Assembly: GCF_020216025.1 (NCBI RefSeq)
Contig: NZ_JAIWNC010000022.1
Coordinates: forward strand, 1-64,000
Reading direction: 5' to 3'
Length of the DNA: 64,000 nucleotides
DNA from: Jidongwangia harbinensis
Lineage (GTDB): Bacteria; Actinomycetota; Actinomycetes; Mycobacteriales; Micromonosporaceae
A program made the translations under genes and the position numbers. Shown in pieces: positions 7,579 through 17,942 of the stretch (within the stretch, counting starts at the first letter, position 1; every line of letters begins with the position of its first letter). The notes under the pieces are model-generated. The model had not been told where the DNA came from. It did not search any database and saw nothing but the letters and a program-made list of their open reading frames with translations.

Positions 7579-8532
7579 TCAGGAGCCGTGCGGGGATCGG
7601 CTGGGCCGCGCGCCGACCCGGGTCACCGCCGCGGCCCCCAGCTCGGCCCCGGCCGCCAGCGCGTCCGCCGCCGTACCGCCGGCGCACCAGACCCGGAGCA
7701 GCCCCGCCGCGAAGGCGTCACCCGCCCCGGTCGGGTCGCGCACCGGTACCCGGGTCCCGGCCACCGACGACGTCACCGAGCCGGCCCAGACCGCCCCGGC
7801 GCCGCCCCGCTTGACGACTACGTTGCGGGCCGCCGTGGTCAGTGCCGTCGCCTGCTCCTCGGCACGTCCCGGGCCGGCCAGGACCGCGGCCTCGTCGGCG
7901 TTGCAGAGGAGCAGGTCGGTACCGCGTACCCGGTCCAGGAAGTCGCCGGCCTGCCGCAACGGGGCCGCCGAGGCCGCGTCCACGCTGGTGGTCAGCCCGC
8001 GCTCGCGGGCCGCGGCGAGCGCGGCCAGTCCGGCCGGCCGGGAGCGCGGGTCCAGCAGCGGATAACCGGACAGATGCAGGTGTACGGCGTCCGCTGCCTC
8101 CCGCACCGCGGCCGTGACGTCGTCCGGGGCGAGCAGCACGGCGGCGCCCCGGTCGGTGATCATGGTGCGCTCGTCCGCCGAGGCCAGCACGACGATGCTG
8201 CCGGTGGGTACGCCGGGATGGGCCCGGACCGCGCAGCGCACGCCGGCGGCGGTCAGTTCCGCGGTCCGCTCCCGGCCGGCCGGGTCCGCGCCGACCGCGG
8301 CGATCAGCGTGACCGGCGTGCCGGCGTGGGCCAGCCAGGCGGCGGTGTTGGCGGCCTGGCCCCCGCCGGTCACGGTGATCCGGGCGGCGGTGTCCGAGCC
8401 GGGCTGCACCGGCCCGTCGTGGACGACCAGCACGTCCGTGACGAGATCTCCGACGACCAGAATGCGGCCGACCGGCGCCGGTCCGGCCAGCCCGGATGCT
8501 GGAGTGTCCGGGCCTGGAGCCGGCCCGGTCAC
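7579..8532 (-). CDS. psuK: PfkB-family sugar kinase, probable pseudouridine kinase
   Basis: 317 residues. The N-terminal PfkB region contains VTGGGQAANTAAWLAHAG, and the C-terminal signature is DPTGAGDAFAAGLL with the catalytic Asp. It phosphorylates a nucleoside or sugar with ATP. Pseudouridine is the likely substrate because the gene directly follows psuG on the same strand: kinase forms pseudouridine 5'-phosphate, glycosidase splits it to uracil and ribose 5-phosphate. GTG at 8532 has GGTGGAG 5 bases upstream. The 80-base gap after psuG contains no usable in-frame start. Kinase family is certain; substrate is inferred from the neighbour. Confidence 0.85.
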   Translation of the reverse strand: MTGPAPGPDTPASGLAGPAPVGRILVVGDLVTDVLVVHDGPVQPGSDTAARITVTGGGQAANTAAWLAHAGTPVTLIAAVGADPAGRERTAELTAAGVRCAVRAHPGVPTGSIVVLASADERTMITDRGAAVLLAPDDVTAAVREAADAVHLHLSGYPLLDPRSRPAGLAALAAARERGLTTSVDAASAAPLRQAGDFLDRVRGTDLLLCNADEAAVLAGPGRAEEQATALTTAARNVVVKRGGAGAVWAGSVTSSVAGTRVPVRDPTGAGDAFAAGLLRVWCAGGTAADALAAGAELGAAAVTRVGARPSRSPHGS

Positions 8533-8612
8533 GTGGTCTCCACCGGTGCCGGTTCCGGCGCGGTCGTCCCCCGATCGTCCGCCAGCCGCCGGCCCAGCGC
8601 CTCCCGGTCCAC

Positions 8613-9557
8613 TCAGGGGACCGCGAAACCGAGCGGGGCCCCCGCCGGGGCGGCGGCCGCGGCGACCTGGGCGGCCAGCGCGGCGTTGCGCAGGATGATC
8701 CGGACGTTCACCGCCAGGCTCTCGCCGTGCGTGCTGGAGTGGAAGTGGGCCAGCAGGAACGGGGTCACCGCCTTGCCCGTGACGTGCTCGCGGGCCAGCA
8801 GGTCCAGCCCCTCGTGCAGCGCCCGGTCGTGCACCTCCGGGTCGAGTTGCTGGTCGGCCGGCAGCGGATTCGCCAGCACCAGCGCGCCGGCCCCGACGCC
8901 CTGCTCGGTGCGGGCCTTGGCGACCGCGGCGACCTGGGCCGGTGAGGTGAGTTCCCAGTCCAGGTCGAAGCCGCCGTCGGTGATGAAGAAGCCGGGGAAC
9001 CGGCGGGTCCGGTAGCCGGCCACCGCGACCCCGAGCGTCTCCATCCGCTCCAGCGTGGCGCCGACGTCCAGGATCGATTTGACTCCGGCACAGACCACGA
9101 CGATCGGGGTACGGGCCAGCGTGGCCAGGTCCGCGGACTCGTCGAACGTGCTGCCCGCCTCGCGGTGCACCCCGCCCAGGCCGCCGGTGGCGAACACGCC
9201 GATGCCGGCCGCGGCGGCGACGGCGCTGGTGGCGGCGACCGTGGTAGCTCCGTCGGCGCCGGTGGCCGCGGCGACCGCCAGGTCCCGGACGGAGAGTTTG
9301 GCCACGGTGTCGGAGCCGGCCAGGTGCTCGATCTCGGGGTCGGTGAGACCGACGACGAGTCGGCCGCCGATCATTCCGATGGTGGCGGGTACGGCGCCGT
9401 TGTCGCGTACCGCCTGCTCGATCTCGCGGGCCACCCGCAGGTTGTCGGGGCGGGGCAGCCCGTGCGAGACGATGGTGCTCTCCAGCGCCACGATCGGTCG
9501 GCCGTCGCGGCGCGCCCGGGTCACGTGTTCGCCGTACTGAATTGCGAAGTCGGTCAC
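8613..9557 (-). CDS. psuG: Pseudouridine-5'-phosphate glycosidase
   Basis: 314 residues, full length. Family motifs are clear: VALESTIVSHGLPRPDNL near residue 23, the TIGMIGG and FATGGLGGVHR stretches, and the C-terminal NPLPADQQLD. The enzyme reversibly cleaves pseudouridine 5'-phosphate to uracil and ribose 5-phosphate. The start MTDFAIQYGEHV uses GTG at 9557, with no good Shine-Dalgarno upstream. It forms a two-gene salvage unit with the kinase downstream. Confidence 0.95.
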   Translation of the reverse strand: MTDFAIQYGEHVTRARRDGRPIVALESTIVSHGLPRPDNLRVAREIEQAVRDNGAVPATIGMIGGRLVVGLTDPEIEHLAGSDTVAKLSVRDLAVAAATGADGATTVAATSAVAAAAGIGVFATGGLGGVHREAGSTFDESADLATLARTPIVVVCAGVKSILDVGATLERMETLGVAVAGYRTRRFPGFFITDGGFDLDWELTSPAQVAAVAKARTEQGVGAGALVLANPLPADQQLDPEVHDRALHEGLDLLAREHVTGKAVTPFLLAHFHSSTHGESLAVNVRIILRNAALAAQVAAAAAPAGAPLGFAVP

Positions 9558-9749
9558 GACGGCTACCGTACGGTGCCCTGGTGAGCGCTTGTCGTTGGAC
9601 CGACCAGGCGTTAGGTGTCAAACTTGGCGGTTGGAGCCCCATCTGCCACGGCCGTGCGCCTGGTGCGGCGGACGGGGCATGGCAGGACTAGGGCACCGCG
9701 GTGACCGGGGGGCACGCGGTTGTGCATACGCGACGGAAAGGCAGATGCC

Positions 9750-9968
9750 GTGAGCACGCAGATCTTGGAGCGCCCGGAGACCACGGACGCCGACACCGGG
9801 CCGGAGATGTTCCACTACGTGCGCAAGGAGAAGATCGCCGAGAGTGCCGTCATGGGCACCTTCGTGATCGCGCTGTGTGGCGAGAAGTTCCCGGTGACGA
9901 AGTCGCCGAAGCCCGGTTCGCCGGTGTGCCCGCAGTGCAAGGAGATCTACGAGTCGATGAAGCACTGA
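9750..9968 (+). CDS. DUF3039 small zinc-binding-type protein
   Basis: 72 residues from GTG at 9750 (VSTQILERPETTD), with GGAAAGG about 9 bases upstream. The conserved body has HYVRKEKIAESAVMGTFVIA then LCGEKFPV and CPQCKEIYE; one His and three Cys suggest a small zinc ribbon. Family function is unknown. In actinomycetes it usually precedes the SF2 helicase gene, as here. Confidence 0.85.
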   Translation: MSTQILERPETTDADTGPEMFHYVRKEKIAESAVMGTFVIALCGEKFPVTKSPKPGSPVCPQCKEIYESMKH

Positions 9969-10138
9969 CCCTCACCGGCCCGGCCGGTGCACCGTGACCG
10001 GCACGCTGATGGCTCTGGATGCCGGCGTGCCGGTGGTCGCGTTGCCGTGTCGGCGGACATGTCGGTGCCCGCCGCTATGCTGGGATCCGCCTCCGCGGCC
10101 GCACGCGGGGGCGTTTTCGTGAGAAGGGACCGTTCCGC

Positions 10139-11857
10139 TTGAGTCCGCCATTGCCTGATCTGGAGACTTTCCCGCCCCTGCGGGCATGGCAGCGCAAGGC
10201 CCTGGTGGAGTATCTGCGGCGGCGCTCTCCGGACTTCATGGCGGTGGCCACGCCGGGGGCCGGCAAGACCACGTTCGCGCTGCGGATCGCCGCCGAGCTG
10301 CTCGTCGACGGCTCCGTCGACGCGGTCACCGTGGTCTGCCCGACCGAGCACCTGAAGACGCAGTGGGCGCTGGCGGCCGCCCGGGTCGGCATCCAGCTGG
10401 ATCACTCGTTCCGCAACGCCGACGTGCACTCCTCCCGCGACTTCCACGGCGCCGTCCTGACCTATGCGCAGGTCGGCATGGCTCCGGCGGTGCACCGGCG
10501 GCGCACCATGACCCGCCGGACGTTCGTGATCCTGGACGAGATCCACCACGCCGGTGATTCGCGCACCTGGGGCGACGGCGTGAAGAACGCGTTCGAGCCG
10601 GCGGTGCGGCGGCTGATGCTCACCGGCACCCCGTTCCGCTCCGACGACAACCCGATCCCCTTCGTGTCGTACGAGCGCGGCCAGGACGGCCTGCAGCGGT
10701 CCCGTTCCGACTCGTCCTACGGCTACTCCGACGCGCTGCGCGACGGGGTCGTGCGCCCGGTGCTGTTCATGGCGTATTCGGGGGAGACCCGCTGGCGCAC
10801 CAACGCCGGTGACGAGCTGGCCGCCCGGCTCGGCGAGCCGATGACCAAGGACCTGGTCGCGCAGGCCTGGCGCACCGCGCTGGACCACCGCGGCGACTGG
10901 ATGCCGCAGGTGCTGCGGGCCGCCGACGCGCGGCTGTCCCGGCTCCGCTCGCACGGCATGATCGACGCCGGTGGCCTGGTCATCGCGAGCGACCAGCAGA
11001 CCGCCCGGGCGTACGCGAAGCTGCTCGGCGAGATCACCGGTGAGCCGGCCGTGGTGGTGCTCTCCGACGACGCCGGCTCGTCCGCGCGGATCGCCGAGTT
11101 CGCCCGGTCCGAGCAGCGCTGGCTGGTCGCGGTGCGGATGGTCTCCGAGGGCGTGGACATTCCGCGGCTGGCCGTCGGGGTGTACGCCACCAGCGCCTCC
11201 ACCCCGCTCTACTTCGCCCAGGCGATCGGCCGGTTCGTCCGGGCCCGGGTCGAGGGCGAGACCGCGACCGTGTTCCTGCCCAGCGTGCCGCACCTGCTCG
11301 GGCTGGCCAGCGAGATGGAGGCCCAGCGCGACCACGTGCTGGGCAAGCCCAAGGATCCGGACGGCCTGGACGACGCCCTGCTGGAGCGGGCCCAGCGCAC
11401 CGAGGACGCCGAGGGTGAGCTGGAGAAGCGGTTCGAGGCGCTGTCCGCCACCGCCGAGCTCGACCAGGTGATCTACGACGGCACGTCGTTCGGCACCGGC
11501 GCCCGGACCGGCACCCCGGAGGAGGAGGAATACCTGGGGCTGCCGGGCCTGCTGACCCCGGACCAGGTGGCCGTCCTGCTGAACCGGCGCCAGACCGAGC
11601 AGCTGGCCGCCCAGAAACGGCAGCAGGTGGCGGAGGCGGTTCCGCCGCCGCGCGCGCCGGTGGTGCTGAGCGCGGGGGAGCGGCGGGTGACCCTGCGGCG
11701 GCAGCTCAACACGTTGGTCGCGGCGCACCACCACCGCACCGGGCTGCCGCACGGCAAGATCCACGCGGAGCTGCGCCGGCTGTGCGGGGGCCCGCCGAGC
11801 GCGCAGGCCACCATCGAGCAGCTCGAGGAACGGATCGCGACGATCCAGACCCTCTGA
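10139..11857 (+). CDS. DEAD/DEAH-box SF2 helicase
   Basis: 572 residues from TTG at 10139, chosen because AAGGGA lies 9 bases upstream and the longer frame to 10019 is unlike the family. Motif I ATPGAGKTTFAL is near residue 36, motif II DEIHH (DExH), and motif III LTGTPFRSD; the C-terminal helicase half has VRMVSEGVDIPRLAVGVYAT (motif V) and QAIGRFVRAR (motif VI). It is an ATP-dependent nucleic-acid translocase of the UvrB/Res-like branch. Cellular role unknown. A strong hairpin at 11898-11925 follows it. Confidence 0.9.
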   Translation: MSPPLPDLETFPPLRAWQRKALVEYLRRRSPDFMAVATPGAGKTTFALRIAAELLVDGSVDAVTVVCPTEHLKTQWALAAARVGIQLDHSFRNADVHSSRDFHGAVLTYAQVGMAPAVHRRRTMTRRTFVILDEIHHAGDSRTWGDGVKNAFEPAVRRLMLTGTPFRSDDNPIPFVSYERGQDGLQRSRSDSSYGYSDALRDGVVRPVLFMAYSGETRWRTNAGDELAARLGEPMTKDLVAQAWRTALDHRGDWMPQVLRAADARLSRLRSHGMIDAGGLVIASDQQTARAYAKLLGEITGEPAVVVLSDDAGSSARIAEFARSEQRWLVAVRMVSEGVDIPRLAVGVYATSASTPLYFAQAIGRFVRARVEGETATVFLPSVPHLLGLASEMEAQRDHVLGKPKDPDGLDDALLERAQRTEDAEGELEKRFEALSATAELDQVIYDGTSFGTGARTGTPEEEEYLGLPGLLTPDQVAVLLNRRQTEQLAAQKRQQVAEAVPPPRAPVVLSAGERRVTLRRQLNTLVAAHHHRTGLPHGKIHAELRRLCGGPPSAQATIEQLEERIATIQTL

Positions 11858-11897
11858 CCCCTCCGGGCCGCCCGCCGGGGCCTTTCGGGCACGTGAA

Positions 11898-11925
11898 AGG
11901 GGCGCCCCACACCGCGGGCGCCCCT
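11898..11925. terminator. Bidirectional terminator hairpin
   Basis: AGGGGCGCCC, an 8-base loop, then GGGCGCCCCT: a perfect 10-pair stem between the convergent helicase and DUF7455 genes. No U-tract follows, which is usual in actinomycetes. Confidence 0.75.
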
Positions 11926-11947
11926 GAGTACGTCTATCGGGGGATGT

Positions 11948-12187
11948 TCAGTTGGCGTTGGACATCATGTCCGCGCCGCGCCAGGTGAACTCGGGGTCCG
12001 CGTTGTACTGGACCGCGATCTTCACCAGGTCTTCGGCGTACCGGTTGGCGTGGTGGCCGCAGAACACGAGCTCACTTCCGCCCGCCAGGGTCAAACGGAG
12101 CTTTCCCGCTGCATTGCAGCGGTCGCACCGTTCATCGGCAGCTTGGCCGGCCACACTTCCCGCCGGCGGCGTGAGGGTCGGGGTCAT
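11948..12187 (-). CDS. DUF7455 small protein
   Basis: 79 residues from ATG at 12187 behind AGGAGGAAGG. CDRCNAAGKLRLTLAGGSEL and FCGHHANRY give a CxxC plus CxHH pattern, probably a zinc site. Small proteins of this family commonly lie beside the principal sigma gene in actinomycetes. Function unknown. It is downstream of sigA on the same strand, with a 244-base gap that holds its promoter and no other gene that I can see. Confidence 0.8.
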   Translation of the reverse strand: MTPTLTPPAGSVAGQAADERCDRCNAAGKLRLTLAGGSELVFCGHHANRYAEDLVKIAVQYNADPEFTWRGADMMSNAN

Positions 12188-12431
12188 CGCCTTCCTCCTC
12201 TGGTCGTCACCGATGAACTTGTTCCTCGGCTACTGCTCACTCATCGTGCAACACCCGTGCTCGTTGAGGCCTTCCCACTGTGCCCCGGGGGGACCCAAGT
12301 CACACGCTGTCCGGCAAGTGTGCCGTGCCTCAAGGGTGCCACGTCAACGATCTCTTCCCTACAACGGTCTGATCACCACCCGACGATGTACGTGTGGTGA
12401 CCATTCCGACACGAAAGGTTGACTACAAGAC

Positions 12432-14015
<1,584 letters not shown>

Positions 14016-14278
14016 GAATGACCTTCCGGAGGGCGATGAAACACGGCCAGGTGCCCAGGCGCAGCACGCGGCGACGAGGCTGGCCGGTGTGGTGTCGGAG
14101 CCCCCGAGACGCGGGCGACCGATCGGCGGGACGTCCGTGAAGCGCGGGCAGGGGTGAATTGTAGCGCCGTCGTACGAGATCCTCCCGCCGCCGCTCTCCA
14201 CCGGCACGCCGCGGGGGGTCGGCGAAGGTCCGCCGGAGGGCCGGCAGGAAGATGTTACCGGTGGAAAGGGCTGATGAC

Positions 14279-15100
14279 GTGATGAATATTCCGGGCAAAT
14301 CGACGCCGGAGGAATTGCTGAAGATCGCCGTGCGGATCGCCCGCGAGGCGGCCGGTACGGCGCGCCGGATGCGCGCCGACGGCGTCACCGACGTGCAGAC
14401 CAAGAGCACCGACACCGACGTGGTGACCGCTGCCGATCGCGCCGTGGAACGTCAGGTGGTAGCCGCCCTGCGGGCTGAGCGGCCGGCTGACGGCGTCCTG
14501 GGCGAGGAGTACGGCGATTCCGCCCGGACCGCGCCCGGGCCGGTGCGGTGGATCCTGGACCCGATCGACGGCACCGTGAACTACCTGTACGGCCTGCCCC
14601 AGTACGCGGTGTCGCTCGCGGCCGAGGTGGACGGTGTGGTGGTGGCCGGCGTGGTGCACAACCCGGCGACCGGTGCGGAGTGGACCGCCACGCTCGGCGG
14701 CGGGGCCTGGCGGGGCGACCGGCGGCTGCACGGCTCGGCCCGCGGCACGCTGGACCAGGCGCTGGTCGGCACCGGCTTCGGGTACGACCCGGCGCGACGG
14801 GCGCATCAGGCCACCGTGCTCGCCGGACTGATCACCCGGGTCCGGGACATCCGCCGGTTCGGGGCCGCCTCGCTGGATCTCTGCATGCTCGCGGAGGGCC
14901 AGCTGGACGCGTACTTCGAGAAGGGCCTGAGCCCCTGGGACCACGCCGCGGGCGGCCTGCTGGTCACCGAGGCCGGGCTCCGGGTCGGCGGGCTGTCCGG
15001 CCGGCCGGCGGACGAGCGGATGTACCTGGCCGCGCCGCCGGCGCTGTTCGACCCGCTGCACGCCGCGCTGGTCGAGCTGGACGCGGACGGCGGTCCCTGA
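14279..15100 (+). CDS. suhB: Inositol monophosphatase family phosphatase
   Basis: 273 residues. Mg-dependent phosphatase with the family metal sites LGEEYG (Glu), WILDPIDGTVNY (Asp-x-x-Asp) and SPWDHAAGGLLVTEAG near the C-terminus. Likely substrates are inositol 1-phosphate or a related sugar phosphate; in actinomycetes inositol feeds mycothiol and phosphatidylinositol. GTG at 14279 has GGAAAGG about 9 bases upstream; ATG at 14282 is the alternative. It is divergent from sigA, as suhB is near sigA in mycobacteria. Confidence 0.92.
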   Translation: MMNIPGKSTPEELLKIAVRIAREAAGTARRMRADGVTDVQTKSTDTDVVTAADRAVERQVVAALRAERPADGVLGEEYGDSARTAPGPVRWILDPIDGTVNYLYGLPQYAVSLAAEVDGVVVAGVVHNPATGAEWTATLGGGAWRGDRRLHGSARGTLDQALVGTGFGYDPARRAHQATVLAGLITRVRDIRRFGAASLDLCMLAEGQLDAYFEKGLSPWDHAAGGLLVTEAGLRVGGLSGRPADERMYLAAPPALFDPLHAALVELDADGGP

Positions 15101-15181
15101 GCCGGCGGGCCTGAGCGGGCGGGCCTGAGTGGGCCGTCCCGGAGCGGGCGGGCCTGGGCCGGCCGTCCCTGAGCCGGCGGG
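15101..15181. other. Short GC-rich imperfect repeat between convergent genes
   Basis: Five imperfect copies of a 14-17-base GAGCGGGCGGGCCT-like word fill the gap between suhB and the cei-like gene. It may act as a structured transcript end; no open frame is supported. Confidence 0.4.
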
Positions 15182-15730
15182 CTACTTGGCCTTCTTGTCG
15201 GCGTCCGCCGGTTCCGGGCAGGCCCCGAACGGCAGCTCCGGCTCGCCCAGCTGGGACAGCGACTGGTTGACCTCGGTGCTGGTGGCGAGCTGGCGGAACC
15301 CGTTGCCGACGACGATGTCCACCACGTCGCTGGTGCGCTTCGCGCTGTACTCGTCCTTCGCGTCGCCCAGGAAGTACGCCTTCAGCAGCTGCGCGTCGGC
15401 GACCGTCTTGGGGCCGTACCGGATGATCGCGATCTTGTCGAACTTGGTCTTGCTCTTGCCCGGGTCCTGCATCACGAAGCCGCGGTTCTTGAAGTCCGTG
15501 GTGACCTTCTCGGCCAGGCCGGCGTTGCGGGTGCCGTTGTAGACCTTGACTTTGACCTCGGCCGGGTCGTCCGGGAGCGTGATGTCGGCCACCGGGGCAC
15601 CGTCGGGGCAGCCGCCGTCGGCCGACGCGTCGCCCTGACTGTCCTGGACCAGGGCCACCACGACGAAGACCACCGCGGCTACGGCGAGCACGCCGATCAC
15701 GACGAGCGCTCGGACGCGCGCAAAGCTCAT
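15182..15730 (-). CDS. cei: LytR_C-domain membrane protein (Cei-like)
   Basis: 182 residues. MSFARVRALVVIGVLAVAAV starts a single N-terminal membrane helix (residues 5-28); an exported LytR C-terminal domain follows (VKVKVYNGTRNAGLAEKVTT, FDKIAIIRYG, DIVVGNGF). Two cysteines (GGCPDG and GACPEP) could pair outside the cell. Position next to suhB and DUF4193 matches Rv2700/Cei, implicated in cell-envelope integrity. The C-terminus is Lys-rich. ATG at 15730 is the natural start. Function by orthology only. Confidence 0.85.
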   Translation of the reverse strand: MSFARVRALVVIGVLAVAAVVFVVVALVQDSQGDASADGGCPDGAPVADITLPDDPAEVKVKVYNGTRNAGLAEKVTTDFKNRGFVMQDPGKSKTKFDKIAIIRYGPKTVADAQLLKAYFLGDAKDEYSAKRTSDVVDIVVGNGFRQLATSTEVNQSLSQLGEPELPFGACPEPADADKKAK

Positions 15731-16117
15731 GGGTCTGGCTCCTGGGGTGGATCGGGGAGTGGTTCAGCAGGTGCTGGGTACGGGGTCTGGAGTGAGGTTA
15801 GCGTCTGGCCGCCACGGCTGCGGAAACAGGAGATAGTTCCGGCGCGCCGACGATGATCCACGCGTCCGTACCCCTACCTTGATGTCGCCTCAGTCACATC
15901 GGGAACAATTGGCCGCCTGCGCGCGTACAAGCCACCCGCGGGAGCGGTAAGGTACCGCGCTCGCCGGGGCAGTTCACGAAGGGGTGGGAAGGCCTCGGCG
16001 GCGGTCGCTCTCCACATCACGGGGTGAGTAGCAAAAGTCCGCGAGAACGGGAACCAGAACGACGTCACCGGCGTTACTAACGCCAAGTGACACATCGATA
16101 CAGGAGAGTGAAACCCG
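15731..16117. other. 387-base divergent intergenic region
   Basis: No gene is supported here. It holds the promoters of the cei-like gene (minus) and DUF4193 (plus), and the small palindrome listed at 16070. An open minus-strand frame across 15874-16125 has no family resemblance and overlaps the DUF4193 start. Confidence 0.5.
16070..16084. promoter_or_regulatory. 15-base palindrome upstream of DUF4193
   Basis: GGCGTTA-C-TAACGCC lies 33 bases before the DUF4193 ATG, between the likely promoter and the ribosome site AGGAGAG. It may be an operator or a leader hairpin. Confidence 0.4.
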
Positions 16118-16414
16118 ATGGCCACCGACTACGACGCTCCGCGTCGCGATGAGGTCGACCTCGGCGAGGACAGCCTCGAAGAGCTCAAGGCCCGCCGCGC
16201 CGACTCCCAGTCCGGCGCGGTCGACGTCGACGAGGTCGAGGTGGCGGAGAGCTTCGAGTTGCCCGGCGCTGACCTGGCCGACGAGGAGCTGACCGTCAAG
16301 GTACTGCCGATGCAGAATGACGAGTTCCGCTGTGCCCGCTGTTTCCTCGTGCATCACCGCAGCCAGCTGGCGGTCGAGCGCAACGGGGAACTGATCTGCC
16401 GCGAGTGCGCCTGA
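16118..16414 (+). CDS. DUF4193 small zinc-ribbon protein
   Basis: 98 residues. An acidic N-terminal half (DLGEDSLEELKARRADSQSG) is followed by a compact zinc-binding half: FRCARCFLVHHRSQLA and LICRECA give two CxxC pairs. ATG at 16118 has AGGAGAG 9 bases upstream. It matches the Rv2699c-type protein, highly conserved in actinobacteria next to dut. No function is established. Probably monocistronic, with its own leader palindrome. Confidence 0.9.
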   Translation: MATDYDAPRRDEVDLGEDSLEELKARRADSQSGAVDVDEVEVAESFELPGADLADEELTVKVLPMQNDEFRCARCFLVHHRSQLAVERNGELICRECA

Positions 16415-16553
16415 CGGCCGCCCGCGCACCGCGACCCGGTCGGCACCGACGACCGGGCGGGACACCGTCGCCGGACCACCGCGTGGCCGGCGTGCGGGCG
16501 GTGCATCTGGCTGCTTGACTGGTGACAGGCGTACCAGGACGCGGAGGGCGACG

Positions 16554-17375
16554 ATGAGCACACCCGAGACCGGCGCACCGACCTCTCAGCCGGGAGACGG
16601 GTCGGCCGACGTCGACGACTCCGCGACCGGTGCACCGGCCCGGCCGGACGCCGAGATCGGCGCGACCGTGGCCGCGCTGACCGCCGACGACCTGGAGCCG
16701 GCCGGTCGGCGCCGGCTGTTGGCCCGACTCGTCGGTGATGTCCGAAGCCGCGGCCTGGGTCAGATGTTCCGGCCCAAGGCCGCCATCCGGTGGATGGCCG
16801 ACGTGGTCGGCGACATCGCACCGCACGTCCCGGTCCGCGACCTGGAGACCCTGCGCCGGCATTTCGACGGGCTGGACGGCGACGACCTGGCCGACCGCCT
16901 GATCCGGAACGCCTCCCGCGGCACCGCCGGGATCGGCGCGGCCGGCGGCGGCGTCGCCGCGGTCGAGTGGGCGGTCACGCCGACCCTGCTGTCCGCCCCG
17001 GTCCTGCTGGCCACCGAGACGGTCGCCGTGGTCGCGGTCGAGCTCAAGCTGATCGGCGAGCTGCACCAGGTGTACGGCCAGCCGGTCACCGGCAACACCG
17101 CCGAGCGCGCCACCGCCCTGGTGCAGGCCTGGTCCGCGCAGCGTGGCGTGAACCCGCTGCTGCCCGGCGTCGGCGTCGGCGCGGTCCTGGGCACCGCGGC
17201 CCGCCGGGAACTGCAGACGTCGCTGCTGCGCCGTTTCGGCCGCAACCTCACCACGATGGGACCGCTGCTCACCGGCGCGGTCGTGGCCAGTTACCTGAAC
17301 GGGCGGGCGACCCGGGCCCTGGGCGACAAGGTGCGGAAGGACCTCCGCGGCAAGCGCCCGGCGATCAGCGCCTAG
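16554..17375 (+). CDS. Membrane-associated hypothetical protein, possibly EcsC-like
   Basis: 273 residues from ATG at 16554 behind GGAGGG. A polar N-terminus of ~50 residues is followed by helical sequence with hydrophobic stretches TPTLLSAPVLLATETVAVVA and PLLPGVGVGAVLG, ending in a basic tail. The ATETVAVVAVELKLIGELHQ segment resembles EcsC-family proteins, but the match is loose. It lies between DUF4193 and DUF3093, where mycobacteria have no obvious counterpart. Its last 11 bases overlap the convergent DUF3093 gene. Confidence 0.6.
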   Translation: MSTPETGAPTSQPGDGSADVDDSATGAPARPDAEIGATVAALTADDLEPAGRRRLLARLVGDVRSRGLGQMFRPKAAIRWMADVVGDIAPHVPVRDLETLRRHFDGLDGDDLADRLIRNASRGTAGIGAAGGGVAAVEWAVTPTLLSAPVLLATETVAVVAVELKLIGELHQVYGQPVTGNTAERATALVQAWSAQRGVNPLLPGVGVGAVLGTAARRELQTSLLRRFGRNLTTMGPLLTGAVVASYLNGRATRALGDKVRKDLRGKRPAISA

Positions 17376-17886
17376 CCGCCAGCAGGGCGGTCGCCAGCTC
17401 CACCGGGTGCCGCGTGCTGACCACCCAGAACGGGGTCGGGTCGGCGGGATCGTCCAGGACCACCTGCACCGCGCCGGAGACCCACGGCCGCTGCACCACG
17501 AACGCCAGCGGGTGGGCGCCCACGCCGAGCACCTCGCGTCTGCCGTCGGCGTCCAGCGCCACCACGTCGGCGATCACGGCGAGCGGGAGGCGGGCGTCGT
17601 CGACCTGGAACTCGGTGGCGGTGACCGCGACCCGGATCCGGCCCAGCCAGATCAGCAGACCGACGGTCGCCGGCAGCAGCACCGCGAACGGCACCCAGGC
17701 CCGCAGGCCGGGCCCGCCGAGCCAGATCTCCACACCCAGCAGCAGCGCCGCGACCAGCGCGGACGGCCAGGCCCACCAGGGCACGCGGAGCCGCTCGGAG
17801 TACGTCGTGGCGGACTCCGCTGTCGTGCGTCCCTCGGGCGACGGTGTCACGCTGGCAGGGTACGGCGCGCCTCCTTCTCCGGACAC
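17365..17886 (-). CDS. DUF3093 membrane protein
   Basis: 173 residues. YSERLRVPWWAWPSALVAAL is the family start; two membrane helices (about residues 38-55 and 63-81) precede an exposed beta-rich domain (VAVTATEFQVDDARLPLAVI, VVSTRHPVELATAL). It is divergent from dut, the usual arrangement in actinomycetes. Function unknown. The 3' end overlaps the preceding plus-strand gene by 11 bases. Confidence 0.85.
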   Translation of the reverse strand: MSGEGGAPYPASVTPSPEGRTTAESATTYSERLRVPWWAWPSALVAALLLGVEIWLGGPGLRAWVPFAVLLPATVGLLIWLGRIRVAVTATEFQVDDARLPLAVIADVVALDADGRREVLGVGAHPLAFVVQRPWVSGAVQVVLDDPADPTPFWVVSTRHPVELATALLAARR

Positions 17887-17942
17887 GGCAGGATGGCAGG
17901 GTGAGTCCCGCCCGAGGACCGATCGACCGTGAGGAAACCACC

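Noticed and set aside
15874..16125. 83-codon minus-strand frame upstream of DUF4193
   Set aside because: Overlaps the DUF4193 start region and promoter; no family features.
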